Assembly (NCBI GenBank): GCA_017561285.1
Contig: JAFZDG010000096.1
Location: 1 to 10,494 of the forward strand
DNA from: Bacteroidaceae bacterium
GTDB taxonomy: Bacteria; Bacteroidota; Bacteroidia; Bacteroidales; Barnesiellaceae_A
Reading direction: 5' to 3'
DNA: 10,494 bases
Shown here: piece by piece, positions 1 to 7,959 of the stretch
How the letters are laid out: each line of letters begins with the position of its first letter
How positions within the stretch are numbered: position 1 is the first letter of the stretch
Made by a program: the position numbers and the translations under genes
Notes under the pieces: model-generated
Told to the model about the DNA's origin: nothing
The model's input: only the letters and a program-made list of their open reading frames with translations
Databases searched by the model: none

Positions 1-443
1 CACGCCCCTTTGCTTTTGGTGTTGAAGCAGGTGCAACGATGGTCTTTTCGGGAACAGAGAGTAGCCATTTCGATATCGATATTTATGGAGGTTATCGCAA
101 AGGTGTGATACAGACATTGGGGTTGGGTATAGGTTTCCACCCATCGTTTGCCAACAATCGCACTTTTATACCCATTTATGCACTATTTCGTTGCAACTTC
201 AAAGAAGGACGCTCGCTATGCTTTGCCGACGTAAAAGCAGGTATGTCTATCAACGAATTGAGTAGCAGCAAACATTTTACCGGAGCATATGGCTCGGTAG
301 GTATAGGTTTCAATTTACTACAAAACCATCGCCTGAAAACACACGCAATCATAGGATACAACATCACCCAAATAACTCCTTTTGAGCCATACACACAAAG
401 CATACTGCATGGTGTTTCCATAAGGATAGGTATAACATTCTAA
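1..443 (+). CDS. C-terminal part of a probable outer-membrane beta-barrel protein (5' truncated by window edge)
   Basis: The reading frame is open from base 3 with no in-frame stop upstream, so the gene begins before the window; the ATG at 39 is internal. About 146 residues are visible and end at TAA 441-443. They form short stretches of alternating polar and hydrophobic/aromatic residues separated by Gly/Asn-rich turns (for example GSVGIGFNL, HAIIGYN and the last strand GVSIRIGITF). The chain ends in Phe, the usual C-terminal residue recognised by the BAM machinery for outer-membrane barrels. The fold call rests on this strand pattern and the terminal Phe; I do not recognise a specific family, and no ligand or function can be assigned. 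The stop lies 35 bases before plsC with no obvious terminator between, so the two may be co-transcribed. Confidence 0.6.
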   Translation, partial: RPFAFGVEAGATMVFSGTESSHFDIDIYGGYRKGVIQTLGLGIGFHPSFANNRTFIPIYALFRCNFKEGRSLCFADVKAGMSINELSSSKHFTGAYGSVGIGFNLLQNHRLKTHAIIGYNITQITPFEPYTQSILHGVSIRIGITF

Positions 444-478
444 CAACTACAGATAAAAGAAGCAAAACCGTTATAATT

Positions 479-1213
479 ATGCGTATAATTTATCTTATAT
501 ATCAGTGGATTATAGCATACCCATTAATCATCGTATGCACACTCATTACATGCCTTTTCACCATCATAGGCTCGGCCATTGGCAATCGCGACTTTTGGGG
601 CTACTACCCCCCTATGTTATGGAGCAGATTTATATGTGCAGTGCTATTTATACGCACCGAAATAAAAGGTAAAGAGAACATCGATCCAAAGACCTCATAC
701 GTATTTGTATCCAATCATCAGGGAGCCTTCGACATTTTTCTGGTATATGGTTATTTGGGACACAATTTCAAGTGGATGATGAAAAAGTCACTCAAGAAAA
801 TACCTTTTGTAGGAACAGCATGCGAATATGCAGGTCATATTATGGTCGATCGCTCATCCAAAGCATCTATTCGCCAAACAATGCACAATGCCGAGAAGAC
901 ACTAAGAGGAGGAATGTCGCTTGTTGTATTTCCCGAAGGCACTCGCTGCAAAAACGGACGTATGCAACCCTTCAAACGAGGTGCTTTTATGCTGGCCGAA
1001 GAGTTGTCTCTACCGGTTGTACCGCTTACCATTGATGGCGCATTCGACTTATTACCCAAAGATAGCATCAACGTACATCCCGGAAAAGTAACCCTTACGA
1101 TACATCCGCCTATTACCCCACCTGACAATGGCAAGTATGACTTAGACCAACTCATCAAAGAGTCGTACAACAGCATAGCATCGGCACTCCCCCACGAAAC
1201 GCCTATTGCCTAA
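479..1213 (+). CDS. plsC: 1-acyl-sn-glycerol-3-phosphate acyltransferase (PlsC/AGPAT family)
   Basis: This 244-residue protein should transfer an acyl chain to the sn-2 position of lysophosphatidic acid, giving phosphatidic acid for membrane phospholipids, at the inner face of the cytoplasmic membrane. The N-terminal 35 residues are strongly hydrophobic and likely anchor it. The catalytic H-X4-D motif is NHQGAFD (His80, Asp85). The phosphate-binding block is FPEGTR at 151-156, and a VPLTI block follows at 181-185. The length fits the family. The ATG at 479 begins directly before the hydrophobic segment, in an A/T-rich leader typical of this phylum. The gene lies between the barrel gene and the MATE gene. 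Related LPLAT-domain enzymes acylate other lysolipids or lipid A, but the motif set and size favour PlsC. Confidence 0.9.
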   Translation: MRIIYLIYQWIIAYPLIIVCTLITCLFTIIGSAIGNRDFWGYYPPMLWSRFICAVLFIRTEIKGKENIDPKTSYVFVSNHQGAFDIFLVYGYLGHNFKWMMKKSLKKIPFVGTACEYAGHIMVDRSSKASIRQTMHNAEKTLRGGMSLVVFPEGTRCKNGRMQPFKRGAFMLAEELSLPVVPLTIDGAFDLLPKDSINVHPGKVTLTIHPPITPPDNGKYDLDQLIKESYNSIASALPHETPIA

Positions 1214-1253
1214 AAAAATCAAACCTTAAGACAATAATGTGGCAAAATATAAT

Positions 1254-1261
1254 TACATTTG
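1254..1261 (+). promoter_or_regulatory. Bacteroidota -7 box (TACATTTG) ahead of the MATE gene
   Basis: TACATTTG matches the TAnnTTTG consensus exactly and lies 22 bases before the ATG at 1284. No convincing TTTG sits 19-21 bases upstream, so only half the promoter is supported. Its place between the GTG at 1239 and the ATG at 1284 argues that translation starts at the ATG. Confidence 0.5.
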
Positions 1262-1283
1262 CGCCGTTAATTGTTGGATAGGT

Positions 1284-2654
1284 ATGACAGATAAACAATC
1301 GCCCCAGATATTAGGCACAGCCCCTATAGGTAAGTTACTGATACAATACTCAATACCTGCCATTATTGCAATGACAGTAAGTTCTTTGTATCACATCATA
1401 GATAGTATTTTTATAGGTCAAGGTGTGGGAGCAACAGCCATTGCCGGATTGGCCGTCACCTTTCCGCTGATGAACCTTGTCATAGCCTTTTGCAATCTTG
1501 TAGGAATAGGAGGAGCCACTATCAGTTCTATATTCTTAGGCCAACGCGATACCGTTCGCGCCACCGAAACCTTGCACAACGTAGTGTGGTTATGCCTCAT
1601 CAGCTCTATCAGCTTCGGAGGTCTTTCGCTACTGTTTCTCGATCCCATTTTGCTCTTTTTCGGTGCGAGCGACAGCACCCTGCCCTACGCCCGAGAGTTT
1701 ATGCAAGTATTGCTGATAGGCACACCCATAGCCTATCTATTTATAGGACTCAATAATGTCATGCGCTCAACTGGCTATCCTACCAAAGCTATGGTTTCGT
1801 CAATCATATCGGTCGTAGCCAACATTATCATAGCCCCCATCTTCATTTTTGTATTCAAGTGGGGCATTCGCGGAGCCGCCCTTGCCACCCTATTGGCACA
1901 AACCATAGGATTGATATGGGTATTATTACATTTCTACAACACCCACAATTTTGTACACTTCGACAATCGACACAACCGTCTTAAGGCTTCTATTGTAGGA
2001 CGCATTTGCTCCATCGGACTATCGCCTTTCTTGATGAACGCATGCAGCTGTTTGGTCGTCATCATCATCAACCGTTCGTTTATCAAGTACGGTGGAGATT
2101 TGGCAGTGGGAGCATACGGCATCACCAACCGCGTACTGATGCTCTTTGCCATGACAGCAATGGGCATCACACAAGGTATGCAGCCCATCATAGGATATAA
2201 CTATGGAGCACGCCAAACAGCCCGCGTCAATCGCACCCTCATATATGGTATCATAGCCGGCACCGTTGTCACATCGTTGGGGTTTGTAATATCGCAACTT
2301 ATCCCCACACCGGTAGTGCGCCTATTCACAACCGATGCAACACTCATCGATTTGGCATCAAATGGTCTGCGCATTGCGTGCCTGGCATTCTGCTTCATAG
2401 GTAGCCAAATTGTTATATCAAACTTCTTCCAATCGATAGGCAAAGCCAAAGTATCGATATTCCTCTCGCTCTCACGACAACTTATATTCTTGATACCGGC
2501 ATTGCTCATTCTCCCCGGCTTCTGGGGTATAAATGGCGTATGGGCCAGCCTACCGGTATCCGACATCATAGCCTTCTTTATCGCATCAACCTCGTTGTGG
2601 TTATATTTTCACAACGACAAGAAGCGTACAAAATCGGCACAAGAAGTAATCTAA
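1284..2654 (+). CDS. MATE family multidrug/cation antiporter
   Basis: This is an inner-membrane transporter of the MATE superfamily (12 helices, two pseudo-symmetric MatE halves), which exports cationic or aromatic compounds in exchange for Na+ or H+. From the ATG at 1284 it has 456 residues, the usual family length. Almost the whole chain is made of hydrophobic segments. The first helix carries the typical DSIFIGQGVG block (Asp40 onward), followed by AGLAVTFPLMNL (about 54-65). The second half carries GITQGMQPIIGYNYGAR (about 294-310), a very typical MATE signature. A GTG start at 1239 would add 15 residues, but it would put a -7 promoter box inside the gene, and the extension is not hydrophobic or family-like. 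The start is 70 bases after plsC. Substrate cannot be read from sequence; a lipid-linked or metabolite flippase role is possible. Confidence 0.9.
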   Translation: MTDKQSPQILGTAPIGKLLIQYSIPAIIAMTVSSLYHIIDSIFIGQGVGATAIAGLAVTFPLMNLVIAFCNLVGIGGATISSIFLGQRDTVRATETLHNVVWLCLISSISFGGLSLLFLDPILLFFGASDSTLPYAREFMQVLLIGTPIAYLFIGLNNVMRSTGYPTKAMVSSIISVVANIIIAPIFIFVFKWGIRGAALATLLAQTIGLIWVLLHFYNTHNFVHFDNRHNRLKASIVGRICSIGLSPFLMNACSCLVVIIINRSFIKYGGDLAVGAYGITNRVLMLFAMTAMGITQGMQPIIGYNYGARQTARVNRTLIYGIIAGTVVTSLGFVISQLIPTPVVRLFTTDATLIDLASNGLRIACLAFCFIGSQIVISNFFQSIGKAKVSIFLSLSRQLIFLIPALLILPGFWGINGVWASLPVSDIIAFFIASTSLWLYFHNDKKRTKSAQEVI

Positions 2655-2707
2655 CAAGCTCAAAGCAAAATCTTTGTCATAAAGAGAAAAATGTTATCGA
2701 AAAATAC

Positions 2708-2738
2708 TTTGAAATAAAGGTATTTTTCACTATTTTTG
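2708..2738 (+). promoter_or_regulatory. Bacteroidota promoter of purL (TTTG-N19-TATTTTTG)
   Basis: TTTG at 2708-2711 and TATTTTTG at 2731-2738 match the -33 and -7 consensus elements of the Bacteroidota primary sigma factor, with a 19-base spacer as expected. Transcription should begin a few bases downstream, around 2744, giving a leader of roughly 55 bases before purL. This is the most complete promoter in the window. Confidence 0.75.
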
Positions 2739-2745
2739 CACACAT

Positions 2746-2764
2746 ATTGTAGGCATTCTACAAT
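2746..2764 (+). promoter_or_regulatory. Hairpin at the 5' end of the purL leader
   Basis: ATTGTAG (2746-2752) and CTACAAT (2758-2764) form a perfect 7-bp inverted repeat with a 5-base loop, right at the predicted start of the transcript. An overlapping alternative pairs GCATT (2753-2757) with AATGC (2762-2766) and excludes the first. It could be a 5' stabilising hairpin, a protein operator or a small switch; the sequence does not say which. It does not resemble a known purine riboswitch. Confidence 0.4.
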
Positions 2765-2799
2765 GCAGTACGAATGACAAATCTTAAACACAACACATA

Positions 2800-5700
2800 A
2801 TGGTTCTTTTTTTCAAAACTACCCAGCAAAATGTAATTGTTGTAGAGTGTGATCACGCCTTCTCGGCCGAAGAAAGTGCAAAGTTGGTATGGCTCTTTGA
2901 CAATGCAGTGCAGATGCCCGATACCACCCTCAACGGATGGTTTGTCGGCCCTCGCAAAGAGATGATAACCCCTTGGAGTACCAATGCCGTAGAAATAACC
3001 CAAAATATGGGCATCACAGGTATTAGTCGCATCGAAGAATTTTATCCCGTATCCGGAGAGAATGCAGCTTTTGACAAGATGTTGCAACGCCTCTACAACG
3101 GTATAGACGACACCATTTTCCAAATCAACAAACAACCCGATGCTATTGTACACATCGAAGACATAGAGGCCTATAACGAAAGCGAAGGTCTTGCTCTCAG
3201 TGCCGATGAAGTAGCTTACTTGCGCGAGTTGAGCAATCGTTTGGGCCGCCCATTGACCGATAGCGAAGTATTTGGTTTCTCACAAGTAAACTCAGAACAC
3301 TGCCGTCACAAAATTTTCAACGGCGTATTTATCATCGATGGCGTTGAGAAAGAGAGTTCACTCTTCAAACTTATCAAAAAGACATCTGAATACAACCCCA
3401 ATAAACTCGTATCGGCCTACAAAGACAACGTAGCCTTTGTAGAGGGTCCCGTAGTGGAGCAATTTGCACCTGCCAACCCCGAAACAGCCGATTACTTTGA
3501 GGTGCGTGACGTTAAGACTGTCATATCACTCAAAGCCGAGACACACAACTTCCCCACTACAGTTGAGCCTTTCAACGGTGCTGCTACCGGAACAGGTGGC
3601 GAGATACGCGACCGCTTGGGTGGAGGTAAAGCCTCATTGCCCATAGCCGGTACTGCCGTATATATGACATCATATCCCCGTACAGAGGCCGGTCGCACTT
3701 GGGAAGAGCGTGCTATGGCTGCTCGCAAATGGTTGTATCAATCGCCCGAGGAGATTCTTATCAAAGCATCTAACGGAGCATCGGATTTTGGTAACAAATT
3801 TGGTCAACCCCTCATCTGCGGTTCATTGCTCACATTCGAGCACGCCGAGAACGACAAGAAATATGCCTACGACAAGGTGATTATGCTGGCCGGTGGTGTA
3901 GGTTTTGGCACAATGCGCGATGCCATCAAAGGCACACCCGTACCAGGAGAGAAAGTAGTGGTAATGGGTGGTGACAATTATCGCATCGGTATGGGCGGTG
4001 GTGCTGTATCATCGGTTGAAACCGGTCAATATGCCAACGCTATTGAGCTTAATGCTGTACAACGTGCCAACCCCGAGATGCAAAAACGTGTCTCGAACGT
4101 TATTCGTGCCCTTGCCGAAAGCGAGAACAACCCCATCGTATCTATTCACGACCATGGTGCGGGTGGTCACCTCAACTCACTCTCGGAGCTTGTAGAAGTA
4201 ACCGGTGGTAAAATCGATATGGAGGCACTACCCGTTGGCGATCCCACCCTCTCGGCCAAAGAGATTGTGGGCAACGAAAGCCAAGAGCGTATGGGTATGA
4301 TTATAGGCGAGAAAGATATAGAACGTGTACAACGCATCGCCGATCGTGAGCGTGCGCCTATGTATGTCGTTGGCGAAACAACCGGCGACAACCGTTTCGT
4401 ATTTGAGCAAGCCGATGGCATTCGTCCTATCGACCTCGAAATGGAAGATATGTTTGGCAAAGCTCCCCGCACCTATATGCACGACAAAACTATTGAAGAG
4501 AGCTACATTGATACCAACTACGATGTAAAGAACCTCGATGAGTATGTAGAACAAGTATTGCAACTCGAGGCTGTAGCATGTAAAGACTGGCTCACCAACA
4601 AGGTTGACCGTTCGGTAACAGGTAAAATTGCCCGCCAACAATGCCAAGGTGAAATACAACTTCCTTTGAGCGACTGTGGTGTAGTAGCACTCGACTATCG
4701 TGGTCGCGCCGGTATAGCAACCTCAATAGGTCATGCACCTCAGGCTGCCCTTATCGATCCGGCAGCCGGCTCGGTATTGGCTGTAGCCGAAGCTCTTACC
4801 AACATCGTATGGGCACCTTTGGCCGAAGGTCTCGATAGCGTTTCGCTTAGTGCCAACTGGATGTGGCCATGCAAGAACGAAGGCGAAGATGCTCGCTTGT
4901 ATAAAGCCGTAGAGGCTTGTAGCGATTTTGCTTGCTCATTGGGTATCAACATCCCCACCGGTAAAGACTCTCTCTCAATGACTCAAAAATATGGTCAAGA
5001 GAAAGTATTCTCACCCGGTACAGTTATCATCTCGGCCGGTGCCGAAGTAAGTGATGTACGCCGAGTTGTATCGCCCGTAATGCAAAATGTAGCCGATAGT
5101 GCTATCTATTATATAGATTTCTCATTCGACACACTCAAACTTGGTGGTTCGGCATTTGCCCAATCATTGGGTACTGTTGGTGCCGAGTGCCCCACAGTGC
5201 AAGACACCGAATACTTTGCCAACGCCTTTGGTGCAGTACAAAAGCTCATCAAAAAAGACCTCATATTGGCCGGTCACGATATCTCGGCCGGTGGTATCAT
5301 TACCACATTGCTCGAGATGTGCTTTGCCAATGTAGAAGGCGGTATGGAAGTAAGTTTCGATGCTATTCCCGAGAACGACCTCGTGAAGATACTCTTCGCC
5401 GAGAATCCAGGTGTTGTATTGCAAACAGCACACCCCGAAGAGGTAGAAAAGGTGCTCAAAGCAGCAGGCGTGGGCTTCTTGCGCATAGGTACACCTTGCG
5501 AAGAGCGTCACATTATGATTGAGAAAAACGGTGCTCAATATCAATTCATCATCGACCACTTGCGCGATGTATGGTATGCCTCATCTTACCTACTCGACCG
5601 CAAGCAAAGTGGCGAAGAGTGCGCTCGTGCTCGTTTCCTCAACTACAAAGAGCAAGCACTCGACATACAAATGCCGGCCGACTTTACCGGTCGCATGGAA

Positions 5701-6495
5701 CAATACGGCATCAGTGCCGACCGTCGTGAGCGCACCGGTATTCGTGCTGCCATCATTCGCGAAAAAGGTGTGAATGGCGATCGCGAAATGGCATACTCGC
5801 TCTACTTGGCAGGATTCGATGTAAAAGACGTACATATGACCGACCTCATCAGTGGCCGCGAAACACTCGATGACGTGAATATGATAGTATATTGCGGCGG
5901 ATTCTCTAACAGCGACGTACTTGGCTCGGCCAAAGGTTGGGCCGGAGGCTTCTTATACAACAAACAAGCTCGCGAGACATTGGAGCGCTTCTATGCACGC
6001 CCCGACACCTTGTCGTTAGGTATATGCAACGGTTGCCAATTGATGGTAGAGTTGGGATTGCTCACCCCCGATCACGCCGAGAAACCTCGTATGCGTCACA
6101 ACGATTCGCACAAGTTTGAGAGTGGCTTCATCAGCCTTGCTATACCCGAGAACAATTCGGTAATGTTCCGTTCGCTCTCCGGTAGCAAGTTGGGTATATG
6201 GATTGCCCATGGTGAAGGTAAGTTTGAACTTCCCTACTCGACCGACCGCTACAACGTGATAGCACGTTACAACTACAACGCTTATCCTGCCAACCCCAAC
6301 GGCTCGCCCGAGGGTATAGCCGGTATTTGTAGTGCCGATGGCCGTCACTTGGCAATGATGCCTCACCTTGAGCGTGCAATATTCCCCTGGCAATGCGCCT
6401 ACTATCCCACCGATCGCCGCCTAAGCGATGAGGTAACTCCTTGGATTGAGGCATTTGTAAATGCACGCCGCTGGGTAGAAGAAAACAAGAAGTAA
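2800..6495 (+). CDS. purL: Phosphoribosylformylglycinamidine synthase, large single-chain type
   Basis: This enzyme converts FGAR, glutamine and ATP to FGAM, the fourth step of de novo purine synthesis, in the cytoplasm. At 1231 residues it is the large form, in which the PurS-like, synthetase and glutaminase parts are fused. The N-terminal ~150 residues are the PurS-like domain, including a GPRKEMITPWSTNAVEITQN block typical of the family. A linker with SEVFGFSQVNSEHCRHKIF follows. The first synthetase half has ETHNFPTTVEPFNGAATG (around His249) and GGEIRD (266-271). The second half includes a PTGKDSLSM block. The C-terminal class I glutaminase has its nucleophile in GICNGCQ (Cys1076) and His1189/Glu1191 in PHLERAIFP. 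All key residues are present and no frameshift is seen. It has its own promoter and leader hairpin, ends at a strong hairpin, and no other pur gene is nearby. Confidence 0.97.
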   Translation: MVLFFKTTQQNVIVVECDHAFSAEESAKLVWLFDNAVQMPDTTLNGWFVGPRKEMITPWSTNAVEITQNMGITGISRIEEFYPVSGENAAFDKMLQRLYNGIDDTIFQINKQPDAIVHIEDIEAYNESEGLALSADEVAYLRELSNRLGRPLTDSEVFGFSQVNSEHCRHKIFNGVFIIDGVEKESSLFKLIKKTSEYNPNKLVSAYKDNVAFVEGPVVEQFAPANPETADYFEVRDVKTVISLKAETHNFPTTVEPFNGAATGTGGEIRDRLGGGKASLPIAGTAVYMTSYPRTEAGRTWEERAMAARKWLYQSPEEILIKASNGASDFGNKFGQPLICGSLLTFEHAENDKKYAYDKVIMLAGGVGFGTMRDAIKGTPVPGEKVVVMGGDNYRIGMGGGAVSSVETGQYANAIELNAVQRANPEMQKRVSNVIRALAESENNPIVSIHDHGAGGHLNSLSELVEVTGGKIDMEALPVGDPTLSAKEIVGNESQERMGMIIGEKDIERVQRIADRERAPMYVVGETTGDNRFVFEQADGIRPIDLEMEDMFGKAPRTYMHDKTIEESYIDTNYDVKNLDEYVEQVLQLEAVACKDWLTNKVDRSVTGKIARQQCQGEIQLPLSDCGVVALDYRGRAGIATSIGHAPQAALIDPAAGSVLAVAEALTNIVWAPLAEGLDSVSLSANWMWPCKNEGEDARLYKAVEACSDFACSLGINIPTGKDSLSMTQKYGQEKVFSPGTVIISAGAEVSDVRRVVSPVMQNVADSAIYYIDFSFDTLKLGGSAFAQSLGTVGAECPTVQDTEYFANAFGAVQKLIKKDLILAGHDISAGGIITTLLEMCFANVEGGMEVSFDAIPENDLVKILFAENPGVVLQTAHPEEVEKVLKAAGVGFLRIGTPCEERHIMIEKNGAQYQFIIDHLRDVWYASSYLLDRKQSGEECARARFLNYKEQALDIQMPADFTGRMEQYGISADRRERTGIRAAIIREKGVNGDREMAYSLYLAGFDVKDVHMTDLISGRETLDDVNMIVYCGGFSNSDVLGSAKGWAGGFLYNKQARETLERFYARPDTLSLGICNGCQLMVELGLLTPDHAEKPRMRHNDSHKFESGFISLAIPENNSVMFRSLSGSKLGIWIAHGEGKFELPYSTDRYNVIARYNYNAYPANPNGSPEGIAGICSADGRHLAMMPHLERAIFPWQCAYYPTDRRLSDEVTPWIEAFVNARRWVEENKK

Positions 6496-6518
6496 GCAAC
6501 GATTATCTAATGATAAGC

Positions 6519-6546
6519 AGAGGCCGCACCATTTGATGCGGCCTCT
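6519..6546. terminator. Perfect 10-bp hairpin between convergent purL and the glycosyltransferase gene
   Basis: AGAGGCCGCA (6519-6528) and TGCGGCCTCT (6537-6546) pair perfectly around an 8-base loop. It begins 24 bases after the purL stop and ends 32 bases from the stop of the opposing gene. Its GC-rich stem stands out in AT-rich spacer. Neither side has a clean run of T, only ACTATTATATAT on the plus side, so intrinsic termination is likely but not textbook. It could serve both strands. Confidence 0.7.
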
Positions 6547-6578
6547 ACTATTATATATATGTATATAAATGGAAATCG

Positions 6579-7820
6579 TCAACGATCAAGCAGAGTATTG
6601 ATATATTCGATATACTGTTGTGCAACAACACTTGGCGAAAAACGCCTTACTACCTCATTATGCAACATCGATCGATCAAGAGCATTACTCACAGCCCACT
6701 CTATACCGGCAGCCACGTCTTCAACCGACTTATATTGAGCCACATAACCCGTTTGCATATGATCTACAATATCGGTTTGCCCACCGTTACCAAAAGTAAC
6801 AGGCACACAACCCGATGCCAAACCTTCTACAAGCGTACCGCCAAATGACTCATACAATGAGGTTGATAATACTATATCGGAATGCACCATAATATCTCTC
6901 ACATCATCGTTACTTACAGGTCCTAAATGCGTGTAAGGTATGGCCAACTTTTGCAACAACGAAGCATCTCTGATATCACCAAAGAGCAGGAGGTGTAATT
7001 TCCGAGCCAACTCAGGTCGATACTGCTTGATGTGACGAGTAGTATCTATGAGAAGATCGAACCCCTTTACAGCATCGTCCAATCGCGCTGCACCCATCGC
7101 AATGACTTTGACATCGGCAGGCAAATGATAGTCTTCATTAGGCTTGCGATTATAGGAAAAAGTTTCAACCGGCATTGTATTGGGTATAACCTTTATCGGA
7201 TCATATCTAAGCAAAGAGCTCTCGGCACATTTACCGGCCAACCAGTTACTCACTGCAACAAAATGCAAGTTGGGCATCTCATATAACTCTTTTTTCTTGC
7301 GCCTTGTGCGATATGAGAGATCACCGAACAAATCTGAATTGAGATATTTACACTCTCCACAAAACTTTTTATACCGAGTACAATCGTAGGCATGGTGACA
7401 TATACCGGTGCAGTTCCACATATCGTGCATCGTCCACACAACAGGTTTTCCCATACGACAAATGCGCTCGATACATTGGAGCGAGAGCGCACCTTGATTG
7501 ATCCAATTGAGCATTATAACATCGGCATCTTGCAACAAAGGATGGGCGCTTATGTCACGTCCCCAATCGGCCGTATCGACCTTAAACAAATTGCTGAGAG
7601 AAAATTTGTTAGATAAAAAAATCTGCAAACGCTCGGCCAAGAAATGATACTTATCCAACAGAGGATGAGCATAGCTGACCACATGTTCATCCTGCCCCAA
7701 AGCATCACACACAAGCATCGTTGCATCTACACCTTCACTGCGCAAAGCTTGCATAAGGCGATATGACGATATGGCAGCACCACCTCGCAAATCGCTACGA
7801 TTTATTATGACTACTTTCAC
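6579..7820 (-). CDS. Glycosyltransferase, GT4-type (GT-B fold), with Cys-rich motif
   Basis: This is a probable cytoplasmic or membrane-associated retaining sugar transferase that uses a nucleotide-sugar donor, likely for a capsule, LPS or other surface glycan. From the GTG at 7820 it has 413 residues, and the first strand is KVVIINRSDLRGGAAIS, the usual GT-B opening with a Gly-rich acceptor/phosphate loop. A central block HDMWNCTG (132-139) is followed by Cys141, Cys147, Cys154 and Cys157, a pattern seen in many Bacteroidota GT4 enzymes. The EX7E motif of family 4 is ESFGGTLVE (Glu324, Glu332), followed by EGLASGCVPVTF. An ATG at 7862 would add 14 residues, but a -7 promoter box lies within that extension, so the GTG is preferred. 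The gene stands alone on the minus strand with no glycan cluster around it, so the target is unknown. Confidence 0.85.
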   Translation of the reverse strand: MKVVIINRSDLRGGAAISSYRLMQALRSEGVDATMLVCDALGQDEHVVSYAHPLLDKYHFLAERLQIFLSNKFSLSNLFKVDTADWGRDISAHPLLQDADVIMLNWINQGALSLQCIERICRMGKPVVWTMHDMWNCTGICHHAYDCTRYKKFCGECKYLNSDLFGDLSYRTRRKKKELYEMPNLHFVAVSNWLAGKCAESSLLRYDPIKVIPNTMPVETFSYNRKPNEDYHLPADVKVIAMGAARLDDAVKGFDLLIDTTRHIKQYRPELARKLHLLLFGDIRDASLLQKLAIPYTHLGPVSNDDVRDIMVHSDIVLSTSLYESFGGTLVEGLASGCVPVTFGNGGQTDIVDHMQTGYVAQYKSVEDVAAGIEWAVSNALDRSMLHNEVVRRFSPSVVAQQYIEYINTLLDR

Positions 7821-7844
7821 GATATATAATTTTAGGTATGGCAA

Positions 7845-7852
7845 CAAAGTTA
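7845..7852 (-). promoter_or_regulatory. -7 box (TAACTTTG, minus strand) for the glycosyltransferase gene
   Basis: On the minus strand TAACTTTG matches TAnnTTTG and lies 24 bases before the GTG start at 7820. An ATTG (plus-strand 7871-7874) lies 18 bases upstream as a weak -33 element. It falls inside the longer ATG-started version of the gene, which supports the shorter start. Confidence 0.5.
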
Positions 7853-7894
7853 CAAAAAACATTATAATATCAATGCAATATAAAAAGATTTGGG

Positions 7895-7902
7895 TAAATT
7901 TG
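7895..7902 (+). promoter_or_regulatory. -7 box (TAAATTTG) for the yhhQ/radical SAM unit
   Basis: TAAATTTG matches TAnnTTTG exactly. Transcription should begin around 7908, leaving a leader of about 50 bases before the ATG at 7960. No good -33 TTTG is visible. The box is 42 bases from the oppositely directed glycosyltransferase -7 box, so the two upstream promoter regions overlap. I saw no C-rich loop or tail typical of a preQ1 riboswitch in the leader. Confidence 0.55.
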
Positions 7903-7959
7903 CACCCCGATTAATAAAGACAGCGATAGAATCGTCAAACAAACTATTAAATTTCATTT

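Noticed and set aside
39..443. Complete 134-residue gene starting at the ATG at 39
   Set aside because: The frame stays open to the left edge and the upstream codons continue the same strand pattern, so this is the tail of a longer gene.
2661..2676. CAAAG/CTTTG inverted repeat after the MATE gene as a terminator
   Set aside because: The stem is only 5 bp, A/T-rich and lacks a following T run.
4228..4659. Minus-strand open frame of 143 codons inside purL
   Set aside because: It is a shadow of a strongly conserved coding region with no domain or start signal; several similar frames inside purL were dismissed for the same reason.
7903..7959. Possible preQ1 riboswitch in the leader of the queuosine transporter
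   Set aside because: The leader is about 50 bases and has only a weak bulged stem (GA-CGAT with ATCG-TC). I could not find the C-rich loop and A-rich pseudoknot tail of preQ1-I, nor a larger fold.
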